From Symsagittifera roscoffensis (Eukaryota; Xenacoelomorpha; Acoela; Convolutidae), in assembly GCF_963678635.1 (NCBI RefSeq), contig NC_087062.1, positions 60,801,584 through 60,865,583 on the forward strand: a stretch of 64,000 nt of DNA. Reading direction: 5' to 3'. Each line of letters begins with the position of its first letter. The first letter of the stretch is position 1. Below the pieces are notes generated by a model, which saw only the letters and a list, made by a program, of their open reading frames with translations, did not search any database and was not told where the DNA came from. The position numbers and the translations under genes are program-made. Shown one piece after another: positions 33,106-45,851 of this stretch.

Positions 33106-33650
33106 CTTCTCTGACTTTAGCGCCCTTATCTTGACTCAAAACTTCTTATCCTAGGTTTATAAGATGTTGGGACGCAGAAGAGTTCTGCCAACCAACAAAC
33201 TAAAATTATCCTACTATATCTTTCGGGAACTTCGTTGTTATTGGTCCTAAAAAATAAAAATAGTAAACTTGGTGGTTAGAAGGAATAATGGAATAAGCTA
33301 CTTTTTCAAGAGATTACTGAAGTCTTTCATATCACCACAAAGTGTTCAGTCATCTTAGTTGATTGAAAACAACCATGCAGGCTGGAATATTTAATATACT
33401 CTACACTCAAGCCTTTTCTAAAAAAAATAGGAAGTGTCTTTAAAAACAGTAAGTGAAATCATTATGCAAATTTGTAAATGCGACAAATTCTTTAACTCAA
33501 AAATCAACTAAAAGTTTCTCCTTCATTCAATTTCAATTTCAAGCTTTGTTGCTTGGATCTCATTTGAGTTCTTCTCACACAAAAAAAACATTCTGAGTTT
33601 TAACATCTTCTTCTTAGTTACTTCTTTGTTGATTTCTTTCTCTGGTCTTC
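33106..33650 (-). repeat. 3' non-coding end or possible LTR (copy IV)
   Basis: This is the second copy of 29,697-30,240, placed directly after ORF3 copy IV. On its other side it meets a ~50-base patch of integrase-linker sequence instead of a primer-binding site, so it does not behave as a functional 5' LTR. Confidence 0.5.
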
Positions 33651-35862
33651 ATCGTTTAGAAGTTCTAAAACTTCTAAATTCTTCTTATCTTTCTCCTTTT
33701 TGCATCGCGTTGTTCGACTTTTTGTCATTGCTCCAGCTCCTTCTCCGGTGATATTGAAAGCGCAATCTCAGTTTTAGTGTCTTGCAACACGTCGGTGTCC
33801 ATTCTGACGCTGTTGGAGGCAGTCCTCCAACACCTCTGCTCTGTTACCCTTTTGTTTGCAACAAGGTAGGGGATCTACACTAGCTTCCCTATTCCAGCAG
33901 AAGCTGTTATGGAGGCACAACGTCACATTTCTCTCCAGGTTTTCCGTCAATATTTCTTCTCTTTCTCTCCCGTTCCAACCACTCGCTCTTGACGATCTCT
34001 TTACTGCGGTTGTTACTGCATTCCGATGTGTTACAAAAGCTGGTTTGAAAGCTCCCGATCCTACGTCCATCTGATACGAACTGTATATTCTGCTGTGCTT
34101 CGACATATGCTTTTTGGCATACTCGTACAACCAAGCAGTCATGCTGGCTCTTAATCATGGCATCAGTCGTCTTCTGACACATATTTTCTTCGCATCCATC
34201 GGAATGTTCAAAAGTTTGCACGTTGTCTAAAAAAGATCTAAAATTTTTGGACAATCCATTTTCTCTAACTGTTCTTTGGTCGGTGCTTCTTGTCGATTGT
34301 TTTCCTTAACATGAGCTTCCAACCATCAAATTACCATCATAACTCCAATTATCACTATCGATATGGGCTGCGAAGAGTCTGTTCCATGCGTCGCTCGTAG
34401 TATCGAATCAGCATTTGGAATCGGGCACCTTGATGGTTTCATCAAATCCCACACCACCATCAGGCTCGTTCTCAGTAACTCGTCTGAGAAACCCAATCCG
34501 AATTCCATCCGGTTATCAGATTTCGTCTTGGAAGGTACAGTCACCTTTCCTTCCAATACAAATCCCAATTTAACTTGTTGACTGGCAATGCTTCGTATCG
34601 TTGAAATTATTGACGACCAGAGTCTCAGCAACACCGCTTGTTCGTAATCGAAGTAACAATCACGTATGTCCTCATTGATGAAAGGATTATATGCCGTTCC
34701 AACAATTCCCGACAACTAATGGTATGACTTTTTTCTGATCGGTCCGCAGTATTCACTGGGCTTCAGCAGTGTCCCCATTGATTCTTTCGTAAGCCTAAGC
34801 TCGTTGTTCGAGAATCTTCGGATTTCATCGATCTACTTCAATGGTTCTAGTTCTACGGGATCTTTCATGTTCAGCCGCATTGGCTTGATTTGATGAATGT
34901 CCAATTGCGCTTGTAAGAGCAAGGTTTTTGCTGGCTCACTGCCCTCTCTCAGCATTTTTGCACAAGTATTCAGCGCTGGTTCCGATATTTGTTCCAACAT
35001 GAACCGTACGAAACAGAGAGCGTCTCTCCGTTACGCACACGCTACGGACGCTCCTTCGTTGATCATAAGGTCTATATATTCTATGTTTTTATTTTGTCTC
35101 TTAAAATCTGCTGCTAACACTGTTCTAACACTCATGTTCGCGATGGTCGCTATCGCATATGTCTTATTTGTAAATAAAAAATTGCTATCTGTTAGTATTA
35201 TCCTGCTTGAGTACTCATTTGGCAAGTTAAAATATGACTCTACTACTCGAGCTATGTCTGATTTCCTAGGGCCTTCATCTGTTTCTGCCTCCAGGTAACC
35301 TGTTTGTCTTGCTATTTTTAATTTTTGATTTAGTAATTTTTCAGTGAGGGTAAGTCTCACCCCCACTCGCCGGTCAAAAATTTTCATTGACGTCCCCATC
35401 GATCGCATACAAGATATTAAGTTAAAGTTGAATGTAGGAATGAGCAAATGACCTTCCTGGGCAGCACAGGGAGGATCCTATTCGTCATTCTTTATGTAAT
35501 TCTTGCTCTCGCGGTCTACGTCCTGATTCGTGACACTGCTTTTTTTTGGGTCTGATGTCATTTCGTTCAACCACTCTAAGACGCGCAGGTTCGTTAATTC
35601 TTGTTCTTACGTCTGCTGTTGCTCATCGTCAAACTCCACTTCAGGCTTAGACCGATCGTCGATCCACTCCTTGTCTTGTTCATCGACGATGTCGATGTGT
35701 TGTGACGCTGGTATCTCTTCTAGACCCACCAATTGCTCCACTCTTTTTTCAAGTCAATCCTGTCCACTACAAAATCGTTTCCGTAAGGGTTATATTTCTT
35801 TGCAGGTTTTGTCATGTCACTCTGTCTTGTTTGCGTTGTAAAGTGTAGACCCGGAACCATGT
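33650..35862 (-). pseudogene. Gypsy ORF3, copy IV (two internal deletions)
   Basis: It includes the N-terminal part missing from copy V: an acidic region, then HLLIPTFNFNLISCMRSMG, ARQTGYLEAETDEGPRKSD and NKTYAIATIANMSVRTV. One deletion joins RQNKNIE to the LMINEGASV block near 35,070. A second joins RATHGT to DSSQPIS at about 34,383, removing nearly 1 kb. Segments are readable at 35,447-35,031, 34,715-34,326 and 34,254-33,774. Confidence 0.65.
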
Positions 35863-35941
35863 GCCTGAGAAACTCTATCAGCTCGGAATTTTCGCAGTCC
35901 TCCTCTGCGTATGGTAAGGTTTCCTCGTCCGCCTCAATTAT

Positions 35942-36990
35942 TTAATTGGGATCCTGGTCCAGGGGCGGACTTGTCCCTTCCTCTAGAATCTCATTTCTAT
36001 CGTTCTTTTCCATGGTACCTTTCTCGTTGAACTCGGAAGCGGGGTCCATCATCAGGTAATTGCCCTCCTCAATGTCTTCAGGTATACACCAGTACTCTGT
36101 GGATGCGTATTGTGGCTTAATTTTCTCAAAAAACGCAGCTCGGCCGGTACTCAGTCTGTAAAAACGTCCCTCCTGAAGCACTTCCGTCATCATGAACGGT
36201 CCCCTCCATTTCTTCAGGTGTTTCTCCGTTCCTTTCGTTGGTATGACGTTCTGAAAGATCCAAATATAGTCTCCTACTGAGTAAACTTTTGCACCAGCTG
36301 CGTTCTTGTCAAACCTTTTCCTCTGCCTCGCCTGGGCTTGTTGCGTATTGCTTCAGCATAAGTCGTTCAGCTCATGCTGACGCCTGATCACGTCCCTTAC
36401 ATAGACTTGTGGCGATGTTTTTTCCTTCATACCCTGGATAGAAGAAAGTTAAAAGCAAAGACTTTTCATGTCCAGTCAACATCATGTCCGGAATAATTCC
36501 TGTGGTGGAGTGTTGCATGCTACTATAAGCTCCCATCACTTGTGGAAGATATCTATCCCAATCAGTCATGTATCAGGAACAGTACACCCTCAACATCGAC
36601 ACCAGAGTCTAATTTTGTCTTTCCAACAAGCCGTTAGTTTGTGGATGATACGTGGTTGAATGAGCCTGACTTACTTGAGAACGTCTCACGAGCTCCTTGA
36701 TACGTTCTCCTACGAAAGCTGTCCCATTGTCCGATTGATATGTCGTTGAACATCGATTTTTTGCACTTTGCTTGGACCCTTTACCTGTTGGCATGACAGG
36801 CATGCTGTTGCCAATTTCTCGAAACGTTTCAAGATCCTCTGGTATACTTTGCTGATCCCTTGGTGGCCCATATGATCATGTGACTTGAATAAAAGTTAAC
36901 CCTGATAAAGTTGCGGCAAGACTATCGCGTTGTACTGGTACAGTACCTTGTCCTCCTCTCTCCTTTAGCAAGCCACGATCCGTCACTCAG
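35942..36990 (-). pseudogene. Gypsy integrase and pol C terminus, copy IV
   Basis: Minus-strand pieces show the linker end, the CxxC zinc half, then SDNGTAFVGERIKEL (second catalytic Asp), TTYHPQTNGLLERQN (catalytic Glu), TDWDRYLPQVMGAYSS, the RRQ-rich helix and the RGPF motif. The tail is VLQEGRFYRLSTGRAAFF followed by an acidic end. The segment between the CxxC and SDNG is only about 20 codons, so the first catalytic Asp is missing. Frameshifts separate the pieces. Confidence 0.8.
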
Positions 36991-37935
36991 ATATATCCTC
37001 CCGTCTTTTTGCATGTAGTATTGTCTCAAAATTCGATACCGATCCTCCTCCAGATCTCCTTTGTCCGGCGTTTTCAAGATACTTGTCCTGCGGTCACTTC
37101 TCTGCGCTCTTAATAAGTCCGATAGTCTGTATCTTGCCTTTAAGTAAGTCTTCATGATCCTAAAATGACTGTATAGCTCATCGGCGTGATGCGTATCATC
37201 TTCCATCTTTACGCACCAAATCTTTGCCAATGGCTCTGTCTCTTGTTTAAAAGGATGAAGGTCAGTCTTGACTGCTTCCTTCTGTGGTAATAGGTTCATC
37301 GAAAGTCTCGATACCGCCATCATTTCCAGGTCATCCGCTGCGTTATCTTAAACTTTTTCTCTCGAGATCAGGTACCGATCACTATCAGGGTCTTGTTACA
37401 CTTCCCTGTCCAAGTCTCTTGCTCGAGTCTCCACTAGTAATATGTGGATTGCTAACTCTGATAAGTCTGATTCTGCTCGAGTCCCTGTCTGAAAAGCTAT
37501 CAGATCAGATAAGTTATCTCTGATTTTCTCGAGGTGTTATCAACAGATGAGTCTGCCGTGGAACAAGTTTCCAGGGCAGTTTCTATTGTGCACGATATAC
37601 TCATCTATTTAAACTCCCCGGACAAAACTCTGTCCGTCTGGTCTTGTTCGTTTACATTACCACATCCGACTCGCTGGACAAATTCTCTTGTTCCGGGTTT
37701 CCGATTCAACTTCGTTCCATCCTTTATTAGTTTCCTCAAAAGTGACAGTCTTCTTCTGGTTTCCGACCTTTTGTCCTTTTTCGTCGTATGATGTTCTCAC
37801 CAAAACGCTTTGAGTAAACGAGGATACTAGTCGCTGAACTACCGTCCTACCATCCCTTTCGTTTTCTTGATGTTAACGTCTTGATGGTTTTATCCGTATC
37901 TTCTCATTGACTGTTAGCGATGCCATGGCTGATGC
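36991..37935 (-). pseudogene. Pol linker between RNase H and integrase, copy IV
   Basis: A degenerate region with one clear open part (37,323-36,922), including IWCVKMEDDTHHADELYSHF and YRLSDLLRAQRSD. It corresponds to 53,166-54,125 and, in part, to 45,409-45,850. No catalytic motif is expected here. Confidence 0.6.
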
Positions 37936-38820
37936 CTATTCGGGGTCATCTCTAGTCCATTCTCTCTTCAACAATCCACCCAGCATCCGCATCACTTGTG
38001 CTGTGACCTGCATCGTTTTATCTAGCAATGAGAGGATGTTCATGTTCATATGAGAGAGTTCATGTTGGACCAGGTTCGAACGTAGCAACAGATCCAAGGG
38101 CACAGGTTCCCTTTTGGATAAGATCTTTATTTCTGCGGCTTTCTCCACAGGTAATTCTGGGTGTCCCGGAATTGGATGTCCTGACTTGTACAACCATCTC
38201 GTCAAGGGAAGGGCTTCATAAGTCTCTTCGTCCAGAAACAAGACTCCTTCCTTGATTTCCACCTGATTCATCTGCTTATGCTCCAGTCTCTCATACAACT
38301 CAGTCTTTTTACTGAGGCTGTCAGCATTCTGGTGCTTGTCACGCATCCTTTGCTCGATTATCATGTGGTAGAAATTCAACTCGATTATCCAGTGACCATT
38401 CTAACTCTGGTCCCTCGAGTTTTGTCTTCAACCAGGATAGGGCTCTGTTATCCACACGCAACTTAAAAGGAGCGCTCGCCAAGTATGCTCGGTACTTCTC
38501 CACGAACGTGACTACCGCAAACATTTCTGCTTTTGGTGCACCACATTTCATTTCAGTGTCGCTCAACGGGACGGAGAATTGTTCTCCCATTCCATTCTTG
38601 CTGCTGATGCAGTATTCCTGAAATGGCCACCACTGAAGCATGATTGTCGAGAACGTACATGCTTTTCTCCGTGGCCATTCCTAGCACTGGCGCTTCGCTT
38701 AGTTCCCGCTTTCTATTCTCGAAAGCTTCCTGAGCTCTTTCATTTCATTCGAACTTCTTCCCTTTGTTGCGCATTAATTGCTGCATTGGAGACACCCTGT
38801 CTGCGTATCCCTATATGAAC
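37936..38820 (-). pseudogene. Gypsy RNase H, copy IV
   Basis: Readable parts include LSDTEMKCGAPKAEMFAVV (catalytic Glu), LRVDNRALSWL (catalytic Asp), and HRMRD-like QRMRDKHQNADSLSKKTE (final His/Asp region). The first Asp block (TDAS in other copies) is disturbed near 38,640. Downstream 37,936-38,379 is the tether that follows RNase H. Confidence 0.75.
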
Positions 38821-38839
38821 TCGCGGTAATAATTGGCAA

Positions 38840-39330
38840 TACCCAGAAAACTCATGAGATGTGTGTCCGTTTTGGGGGCCTTCCAAGTTAGCCATGCCTG
38901 TCTATCATTCTTATCAGATACTTAATTGAGTGCCTCATGATCTCATATTTCGACGGTTTGCATTTCAAGTCGGCTCTCTTCATGCATTCGAAGACCTCGT
39001 CGAGTCTGTCGATGTGATTTGCCAAAGTGGGTATCGCCATGACCACATCGTTCACGAGATTCTCGTACTTCTTCGTTATCCTGGTCAAATCCTGAGCCAA
39101 CTGTCTTTAAAAGGTCGCCGTGGCCTTGCACAAGCCGAAGGATACCATGTTCCACAGGAACAAACCCAATTCACATGCAAATCTCTGTCTTCTCTCTGTC
39201 CTTATTCCGCAGAGGAACCTGCCAGAAGGCAGAACCCAGATCCAGTGTAATGAAAACTTGTTTCGAGAGGCTCTCGTCTATGCGTGGAATTGGGTAAGCG
39301 TCCTTTATGGTCACCGCGTTCAGGTGACTA
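38840..39330 (-). pseudogene. Gypsy reverse transcriptase fragment, copy IV, catalytic motif lost
   Basis: The minus strand reads DAYPIPRIDESLS, LDLGSAFWQVP, then ENLVNDVVMAIPTLANHIDR and KRADLKCKPSKYEI. Where other copies read LVMCYVDDVV, this copy reads LVNDVV: the YVDD motif was removed by a ~12-base deletion at about 39,050. At 39,330 the RT is fused to ORF3 copy III with a short duplicated tggtcaccgcgt. Confidence 0.8.
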
Positions 39331-41445
39331 TAATGGTCACCGCGTCACTGCATTCCGATGTGTTACAAAAGCTGGTTTGAAAGCTCCCGGTCCTACGTCC
39401 ATCTGATACGAACTGTGCATTCTGCTGTGCTTCGACATATGCTTTTTGGCATACTCGTACAACCAAGCAGTCATGTTGGCTCTTAACCATGGCATCAGTC
39501 GTCTTCTGACACATATGTTCTTCGCATCCATCGGAACGTTCAAGAGTTTGCACGTTGTCTAAAAAAGATCTAAACTTTTTAGACAATCCATTTCCTCTAA
39601 CTGTTCTTTGGTCGGTGCTTCTTGTCGATTTTTTTCCTTAACATGATCTTCCAACCATCGAATTGCCATCATAACTCCTATTATCACTATCGATATGGGC
39701 TGCGAAGAGTCTGGTAAACCCATGGAGAGCAGCTCTCCAGAATCCCAGATGAACACCAGATTAATTCGCCCGGGATACTACCATGTTTGTAGCAAGCAAT
39801 GGCACGGGAATTCATCATGTGTCAACATGATGATTCTCCAGTTTCGTTACCCCGACGCTTCCAGTTGTGGTTCCACATCCATCATCACTCGGTGGATTTC
39901 ATCATTCTCGTCTACTGCATTGTAATTCGTCGCTGTTGATCGTCTCTGTTTGTGTCTTTCCAAATCACTGAAGTCTCTTCTAGCGTATCCCATGAACTTC
40001 TTTCCCATTATCGGTACTAACTCATATTTGGTTCTTCCTGGAACTGCCGCCAAATATCTAACATAGCAATTCGTGAAATTTCTCCGACCTTCTCGCAAGT
40101 TTCACACATTTTGCACGAGCAGTCTTCATCCACAATCGTCCTTGTAAACTTTACATCCACTGCTAAGAAGTGTAATGGAGTATCGGCTTTTGCACATCGG
40201 CGCCAACGTCGATATCACTAGGTATTGTGCTCCAGACGGCATGCGATAAAGTTCACTCAGCGTGATGTTCATTTTCACTTCTATTGCTTCTCTCCATTTT
40301 CCAATATGCTTCTGTTTGGTTTGCAACACTCTCGGAAACACTTCTACACTGATGACTGTGACCATCTCATGCTTTTGTTCTAGAATCAATAGTGACTCTG
40401 AAGAACCAAACATGCTCTAGAACCCAAGTGCATTCACTACATTTACTTCAGTTCCTCCATGGCAATCTGCAATTAGCTCTCTTTACGTTTTCGCTTTCAT
40501 CACTATGTTTCCAAACAGTATCGTCAATTGCCTGTGTCGTTTCGCAAGTGTCTTCACGCAGTGAGACCCCCACACATATGAACTTCAAGCCCACAAACGT
40601 TCGCCAGATAGTCACTAGGTTCAATCCAGTCTTCTGCTCCCCAGCACGGCAACTCCCCATTGTTCACTTTGTTGCTCCTAGAGGCTCTTGTCATCAAATT
40701 GTAGATAATGTTGAGGTCACGCAAATTACCTTCTGCATTTAACTCTTTTTGTATACCATGCGTCGCTCGTAGTATCGAATCAGCATTTGGAATTGGGCAC
40801 CATGATGGTTTCATCAAATCCCACACCACCATCAGGCTCGTTCTCAGTAACTCGTCTGAGAAACCCAATCCGAATTCCATCCGGTTATCAGATTTCGTCT
40901 TGGAAGGTACAGTCACCTTTCCTTCCAAAACAAGTCCCAATTTAACTTGTTGACTGGCAATGCTTCGTATCGTTGAAATTATTGACGACCAGAGTCTCAG
41001 CAACACCGCTTGTTCGTAATCGAAGTAACAATCACGTATGTCCTCATTGATGGAAGGATCAACAATTCCCGACAAACAATGGTATGACTTCTTTCTGATC
41101 GGTCCACAGTATTCACTGGGCATCAGCAGTGTCCCCATTGATTCTTTCGTGAGCCTAAGCTCGTCGTTCGAAAATATTCGGATTTCATCGATCTACTTCA
41201 ATGGTTCTAGTTCTACGGGATCTTTCATGTTCAGCCGCATTGGCTTGATTTGATGAAGGTCCGATAGCGCTTTTAAGAGCAAGGTCTTGGCTGGCTCACT
41301 GCCCTCTCTCAGCATTTTTGGACAAGTACTCAGCGCTGGTACCGATATTTGTTCCAACATGAACCGTACGAAACAGAGAGCGTCTCTCTGTTACGCACAC
41401 GCTACGGACGCTCCTTCGTTGATCATAAGGTCTCTCAGACTCGTT
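39331..41445 (-). pseudogene. Gypsy ORF3, copy III
   Basis: Readable minus-strand pieces are 41,138-40,554 (a 194-codon open stretch), 40,413-40,126, 40,098-39,847, 39,756-39,559 and 39,586-39,330. The order is as in copy V. The 5' edge joins integrase tail sequence at 41,445 inside the LRDLMINEGASV block. The 3' edge breaks in FCNTSECS and enters RT sequence. Confidence 0.65.
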
Positions 41446-42225
41446 GAACTCGGAAGCGGGGTCCATCATCAGATAATTGCCCTCCTCCGTGTCTTCAGGT
41501 ATACACCAGTACTCTGTGGGTGCGTTTTGGGGCTTAATATTCTCAAAATGCGCAGCTCGGCCGGTACTCAGTCTGTAAGAACGGTCCCCTCCATTTCTTC
41601 AGGAGTTTCTGCGTTCCTTTCGTTGGTATGACTTTCTGAAAGATCCACATATATTCTCCTACTGAGTAAGTTTTTGCACCAGCTGCCTTCTTGTCAAACT
41701 TTTTCCTCTGCCTCGCCTGGGCTTGTTGCGTATTGCTTCTGCATAAGTCGTTCAGCTCATGCTGACGCCTGATCACGTCCCTTACATAGACTTGTGGCGA
41801 TGTTTTTTCCTTCATACCCTGGATAGAAGAAAGTTAAAAGCAAAGACTTTTCATGTCCAGTCAACATCATGTCCGGAATAATTCCTGTGGTGGAGTGTTG
41901 CGTGCTATTATAACCTCCCATCACTTGTTGAAGATATCTATCCCAATCAGTCATGTATCAAGAACAGTACACCCTCAACATCGACACCAGAGTCTAATTT
42001 TGTCTTTCCAACAAGCCGTTAGTTTGTGGATGATACGTGGTTGAATGAGCCTGACTTACTTGAGAACGTCTCCTGAGCTCCTTGATACGTTATCCTACGA
42101 AAGCTGTCTCATTGTCCGATTGATATGTCGCTGAACATCGATTTTTTGCAGTTTGCTTGAATCCTTCACCTGTTGGCATGACAAGCATGCTGTTCCCAAC
42201 TTCTCACATGCCTTCTTCATTCCAT
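41446..42225 (-). pseudogene. Gypsy integrase, copy III
   Basis: It has the second half of the zinc motif (ACLSCQQV), SDN, HPQTNG, TDWDRYLQQVMGGYNS, VYVRDVIRRQHELNDLC and LLKKWRGPF. The same missing segment around the first catalytic Asp is seen as in copies I and IV. The upstream edge at about 42,225 joins ORF3 sequence through a GMEEG-like break. Confidence 0.78.
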
Positions 42226-45200
42226 GCCTATCGAATCAGCATTTGGAATCGGGCACCATGATGGTTTCATCAAATCCCACACACCATCAGGCTCGTTCTC
42301 AGTAACTCGTCTGAGAAACCCAATCCGAATTCCATCCGGTTATCAGATTTCGTCTTGGAAGGTACAATCACCTTTCCTTCCAAAACAAGTCCCAATTTAA
42401 TTTGTTGACTGGCAATGCTTCGTATCGTTGAAATTATTGACGACCAGAGTCTCAGCAACACCGCTTGTTCGTAATCGAAGCAGCAATCACGTATGTCCTC
42501 ATTGATGGAAGGATTATATGCCGTTCCAACAATTCCCGACAAATATTGGTATGACTTCTTTCTGATCGGTCCACAGTATTCACTGGGCTTCAGCAGTGTC
42601 CCCATTGATTCTTTCGTGAGCCTAAGCTCGTTGTTCGAAAATCTTCGGATTTAATCGATCTACTTCAATGGTTCAAGTTCTACGGGATCTTTCATGTTCA
42701 GCCGCATTGGCTTGATTTGATGAAGGTCCGATAGCGCTTTTAAGAGCAAGGTCGTCGCTGGCTCACTGCCCTCTCTCAGCAATTTTGCACAAGTATTCAG
42801 CGCTGGTACCGATATTTGTTCAACACTCTCGGAAACACTTCTACACTGATGGCTGTGACCATCTCATGCTTTTGTTCTAGAATCAGTAGTGACTCTGAAG
42901 AACCAAACATGCTCTAGAATCCTAGTGCAGTCACTAGATTCACTTCAATTCCCCCATGGCAATCTGCAATTAGCTCTCTTTACGTTTTCGCTTTCATCAC
43001 TATATTTCCAAACAGTATCGTCAATTGCCTGTGCCGTTTCGCAAGCGTCTTCACGCAGTGAGAACCCCACATATATGAACTTCTAGCCCACAAACGTTCG
43101 CCAGACAGCTAGCAAGTTCAATCCAGTCTTCTGCTCCCCAGCACGGCAACTACACATTGTTCACTTTGTTGCTCCTAGAGGCTGTTGTCATCAAATTGTA
43201 GATAATGTTGAGGTCACGCAAATTACCATCTGCATTTAGTTCCTTTTGTATACCATGCGTCGCTCGTAGTATCGAATCAGCATTTGGAATCGGCCACCAT
43301 GATGGTTTCATCAAATCCCACACCACCATCAGGCTCGTTCTCAGTAACTCGTCTGAGAAACCCAATCCGAATTCCATCCGGTTATCAGATTTCGTCTTGG
43401 AAGGTACAGTCACCTTTCCTTTCATTACAAGTCCTAATTTAACTTGTTGACTGGCAATGCTTCGTGTCGTTGAAATTATTGACGACCAGAGTCTCAGCAA
43501 CACCGCTTGTTCGTAATCGAAGTAACAATCACGTATGTCCTCATTGATGGAAGGATTATATGCCGTTCCAACAATTCCCGAGAAATAATGGTATGACTTC
43601 TTTCTGATCGGTCCACAGTATTCACTGGGCTTCAGCAGTGTCCCCATTGATTCTTTCGTGAGCCTAAGCTCGTTGTTCGAGAATCTTCGGATTTCATCGA
43701 TCTACTTCAATGGTTCTAGTTCTACGGGATCTTTCATGTTCAGCCGCATTGGCTTGATTTGATGAATGTCCAATAGCGCTTGTAAGAGCAAGGTCTTTGC
43801 TGGCTCACTGCCCTCTCTCAGCATTTTTGCACAAGTATTCAGCGCTGGTACCGATATTTGTTCAACACTCTCGGAAACACTTCTACACTGATGGCTGTGA
43901 CCATCTCATGCTTTTGTTCTAGAATCAGTAGTGACTCTGAAGAACCAAACATGCTCTAGAATCCTAGTGCAGTCACTAGATTCACTTCAATTCCTCCATG
44001 GCAATCTGAAATTAGCTCTCTTTACGTTTTCGCTTTCATCACTATATTTCCAAACAGTATCGTCAATTGCCTGTGCCGTTTCGCAAGCGTCTTCACGCAG
44101 TGAGACCCCCACACATATGTACTTCTAGCCCACAAACGTTCGCCAGACAGCTAGCAAGTTCAATCCAGTCTTCTGCTCCCCAGCACGGCAACTACACATT
44201 GTTCACTTTGTTGCTCCTAGAGGCTGTTGTCATCAAATTGTAGATAATGTTGAGGTCACGCAAATTACCATCTGCATTTAGTTCCTTTTGTATACCATGC
44301 GTCGCTCGTAGTATCGAATCAGCATTTGGAATTGGGCACCATGATGGTTTCATCAAATCCCACACCACCATCAGGCTCGTTCTCAGTAACTCGTCTGAGA
44401 AACCCAATCCGAATTCCATCCGGTTATCAGATTTCGTCTTGGAAGGTACAGTCACCTTTCCTTTCATTACAAGTCCCAATTTAACTTGTTGACTGGCAAT
44501 GCTTCGTGTCGTTGAAATTATTGACGACCAGAGTCTCAGCAACACCGCTTGTTCGTAATCGAAGTAACAATCACGTATGTCCTCATTGATGGAAGGATTA
44601 TATGCCGTTCCAACAATTCCCGAGAAATAATGGTATGACTTCTTTCTGATCGGTCCACAGTATTCACTGGGCTTCAGCAGTGTCCCCATTGATTCTTTCG
44701 TGAGCCTAAGCTCGTTGTTCGAGAATCTTCGGATTTCATCAATCTACTTCAATGGTTCTAGTTCTACGGGATCTTTCATGTTCAGGCGCATTGGCTTGAC
44801 TTGATGAATGTCCAATAGCGCTTGTAAGAGCAAGGTCTTCGCTGGCTCACTGCCCTCTCTCAGCATTTTTGCACAAGTATTCAGCGCTGGTACCGATATT
44901 TGTTCCAACATGAACCGTACGAAACAGAGAGCGTCTCTCCGTTACGCACACGCTACGGACGCTCCTTCGTTGATCATAAGGTCTCTCAGACTCGTCATTA
45001 AGAGCACCTTCTCTTCTTCCGATCTCTTCCTTTCTTCCGAATCATACTCTCCCATCGTCAATCCCGTCATACACCTAGAAAATCTCAGTTGCAGATCAGT
45101 TCTGACGTACGGTACCGCTATTACAGCATGCATCTTCGGAGTAGTTCGCAGTTCTTCTTCAAAGTGACTTAGTGTTACTGCTCTCCACGGTAAGCTCACC

Positions 45201-45408
45201 AATTGATCCACTGTTTCCACATGCATTTCAGAAGAGACTAACGTTCCATACGTCTTTTGGGTAGGGCTGCTACACCTCCTATTCCTGGTTTTTGATTCCA
45301 TAAATTTTCTATGTTTTTATTTTGTCTCTTGAAATCTGCTGCTAACACTGTTCTAAAAATCATGTCCGCGGTGGTCGCTATCGCATATGTCTTATTTGTA
45401 AATATTTC
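42226..45408 (-). pseudogene. Gypsy ORF3, copy II with internal tandem duplication
   Basis: It starts at 45,408 in FTNKTYAIAT and runs through 45,301-44,942, then two repeats of the central part (44,689-44,192 and 43,647-43,150, each 165 open codons) and a third partial (42,605-42,270). Both full units carry EYCGPIRKKSYHYFSGIVG and RMEFGLGFSDELLRTSL. They differ by one residue (Trp or Cys) over the 165 codons. Confidence 0.7.
42821..44904. repeat. Two 1,042-bp direct repeats
   Basis: Units are 42,821-43,862 and 43,863-44,904. Each begins at caacactctcggaaacactt directly after gatatttgtt, a join that is absent from intact ORF3 copies. Near-identity shows a very recent duplication. Confidence 0.9.
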
Positions 45409-45850
45409 CTCAATATTTCCTCAAGTTATCAATCTCTGATTTTCTCGAGGTGTTATCAACTGATGAGTCTGCCGTGGAACAATTTTTCAGGGCAGTTTCT
45501 AATGTGCACGATCTACTCATACATTTAAACTCCCCGGACAAAACTCTGTCCGTCTGGTCTTGTTCATTTACATTACCACATCCGACTCCCCGGACAAATT
45601 CTCTTGTTCCGGGGTTCCGATTCAACTTCGTTTCATCCTTTATCAGTTTCCTCAAAAATGACAGTTTTCTTCTGGTTTCCGATCTTTTGTCCTTTTTTGT
45701 TGTATGATGTTCTCACCGAAACGCTTTGAGTAAACGAGGATACTAGTTGCTGAACTACCGTCCTACCATCCCTTTCGTTTCCTTGGTGTTAACGTCTTGA
45801 TGGTTTTATCCGTATCTTCTCATTGACTGTCAGCGATGCCATGGCTGATG
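45409..45850 (-). pseudogene. Pol linker fragment, copy II
   Basis: It corresponds to 53,700-54,125 of copy I and 37,510-37,935 of copy IV. It abuts ORF3 at 45,408 through the short word aatatttcctc, which is present twice (45,402 and 45,413). The rest of the linker and the whole integrase are absent in this copy. Confidence 0.6.
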
Positions 45851-45851
45851 C

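Noticed and set aside
34370-34400. Shared ORF3 deletion as a spliced intron (retrocopied mRNA)
   Set aside because: The missing segment does not begin with GT and end with AG at the observed join.
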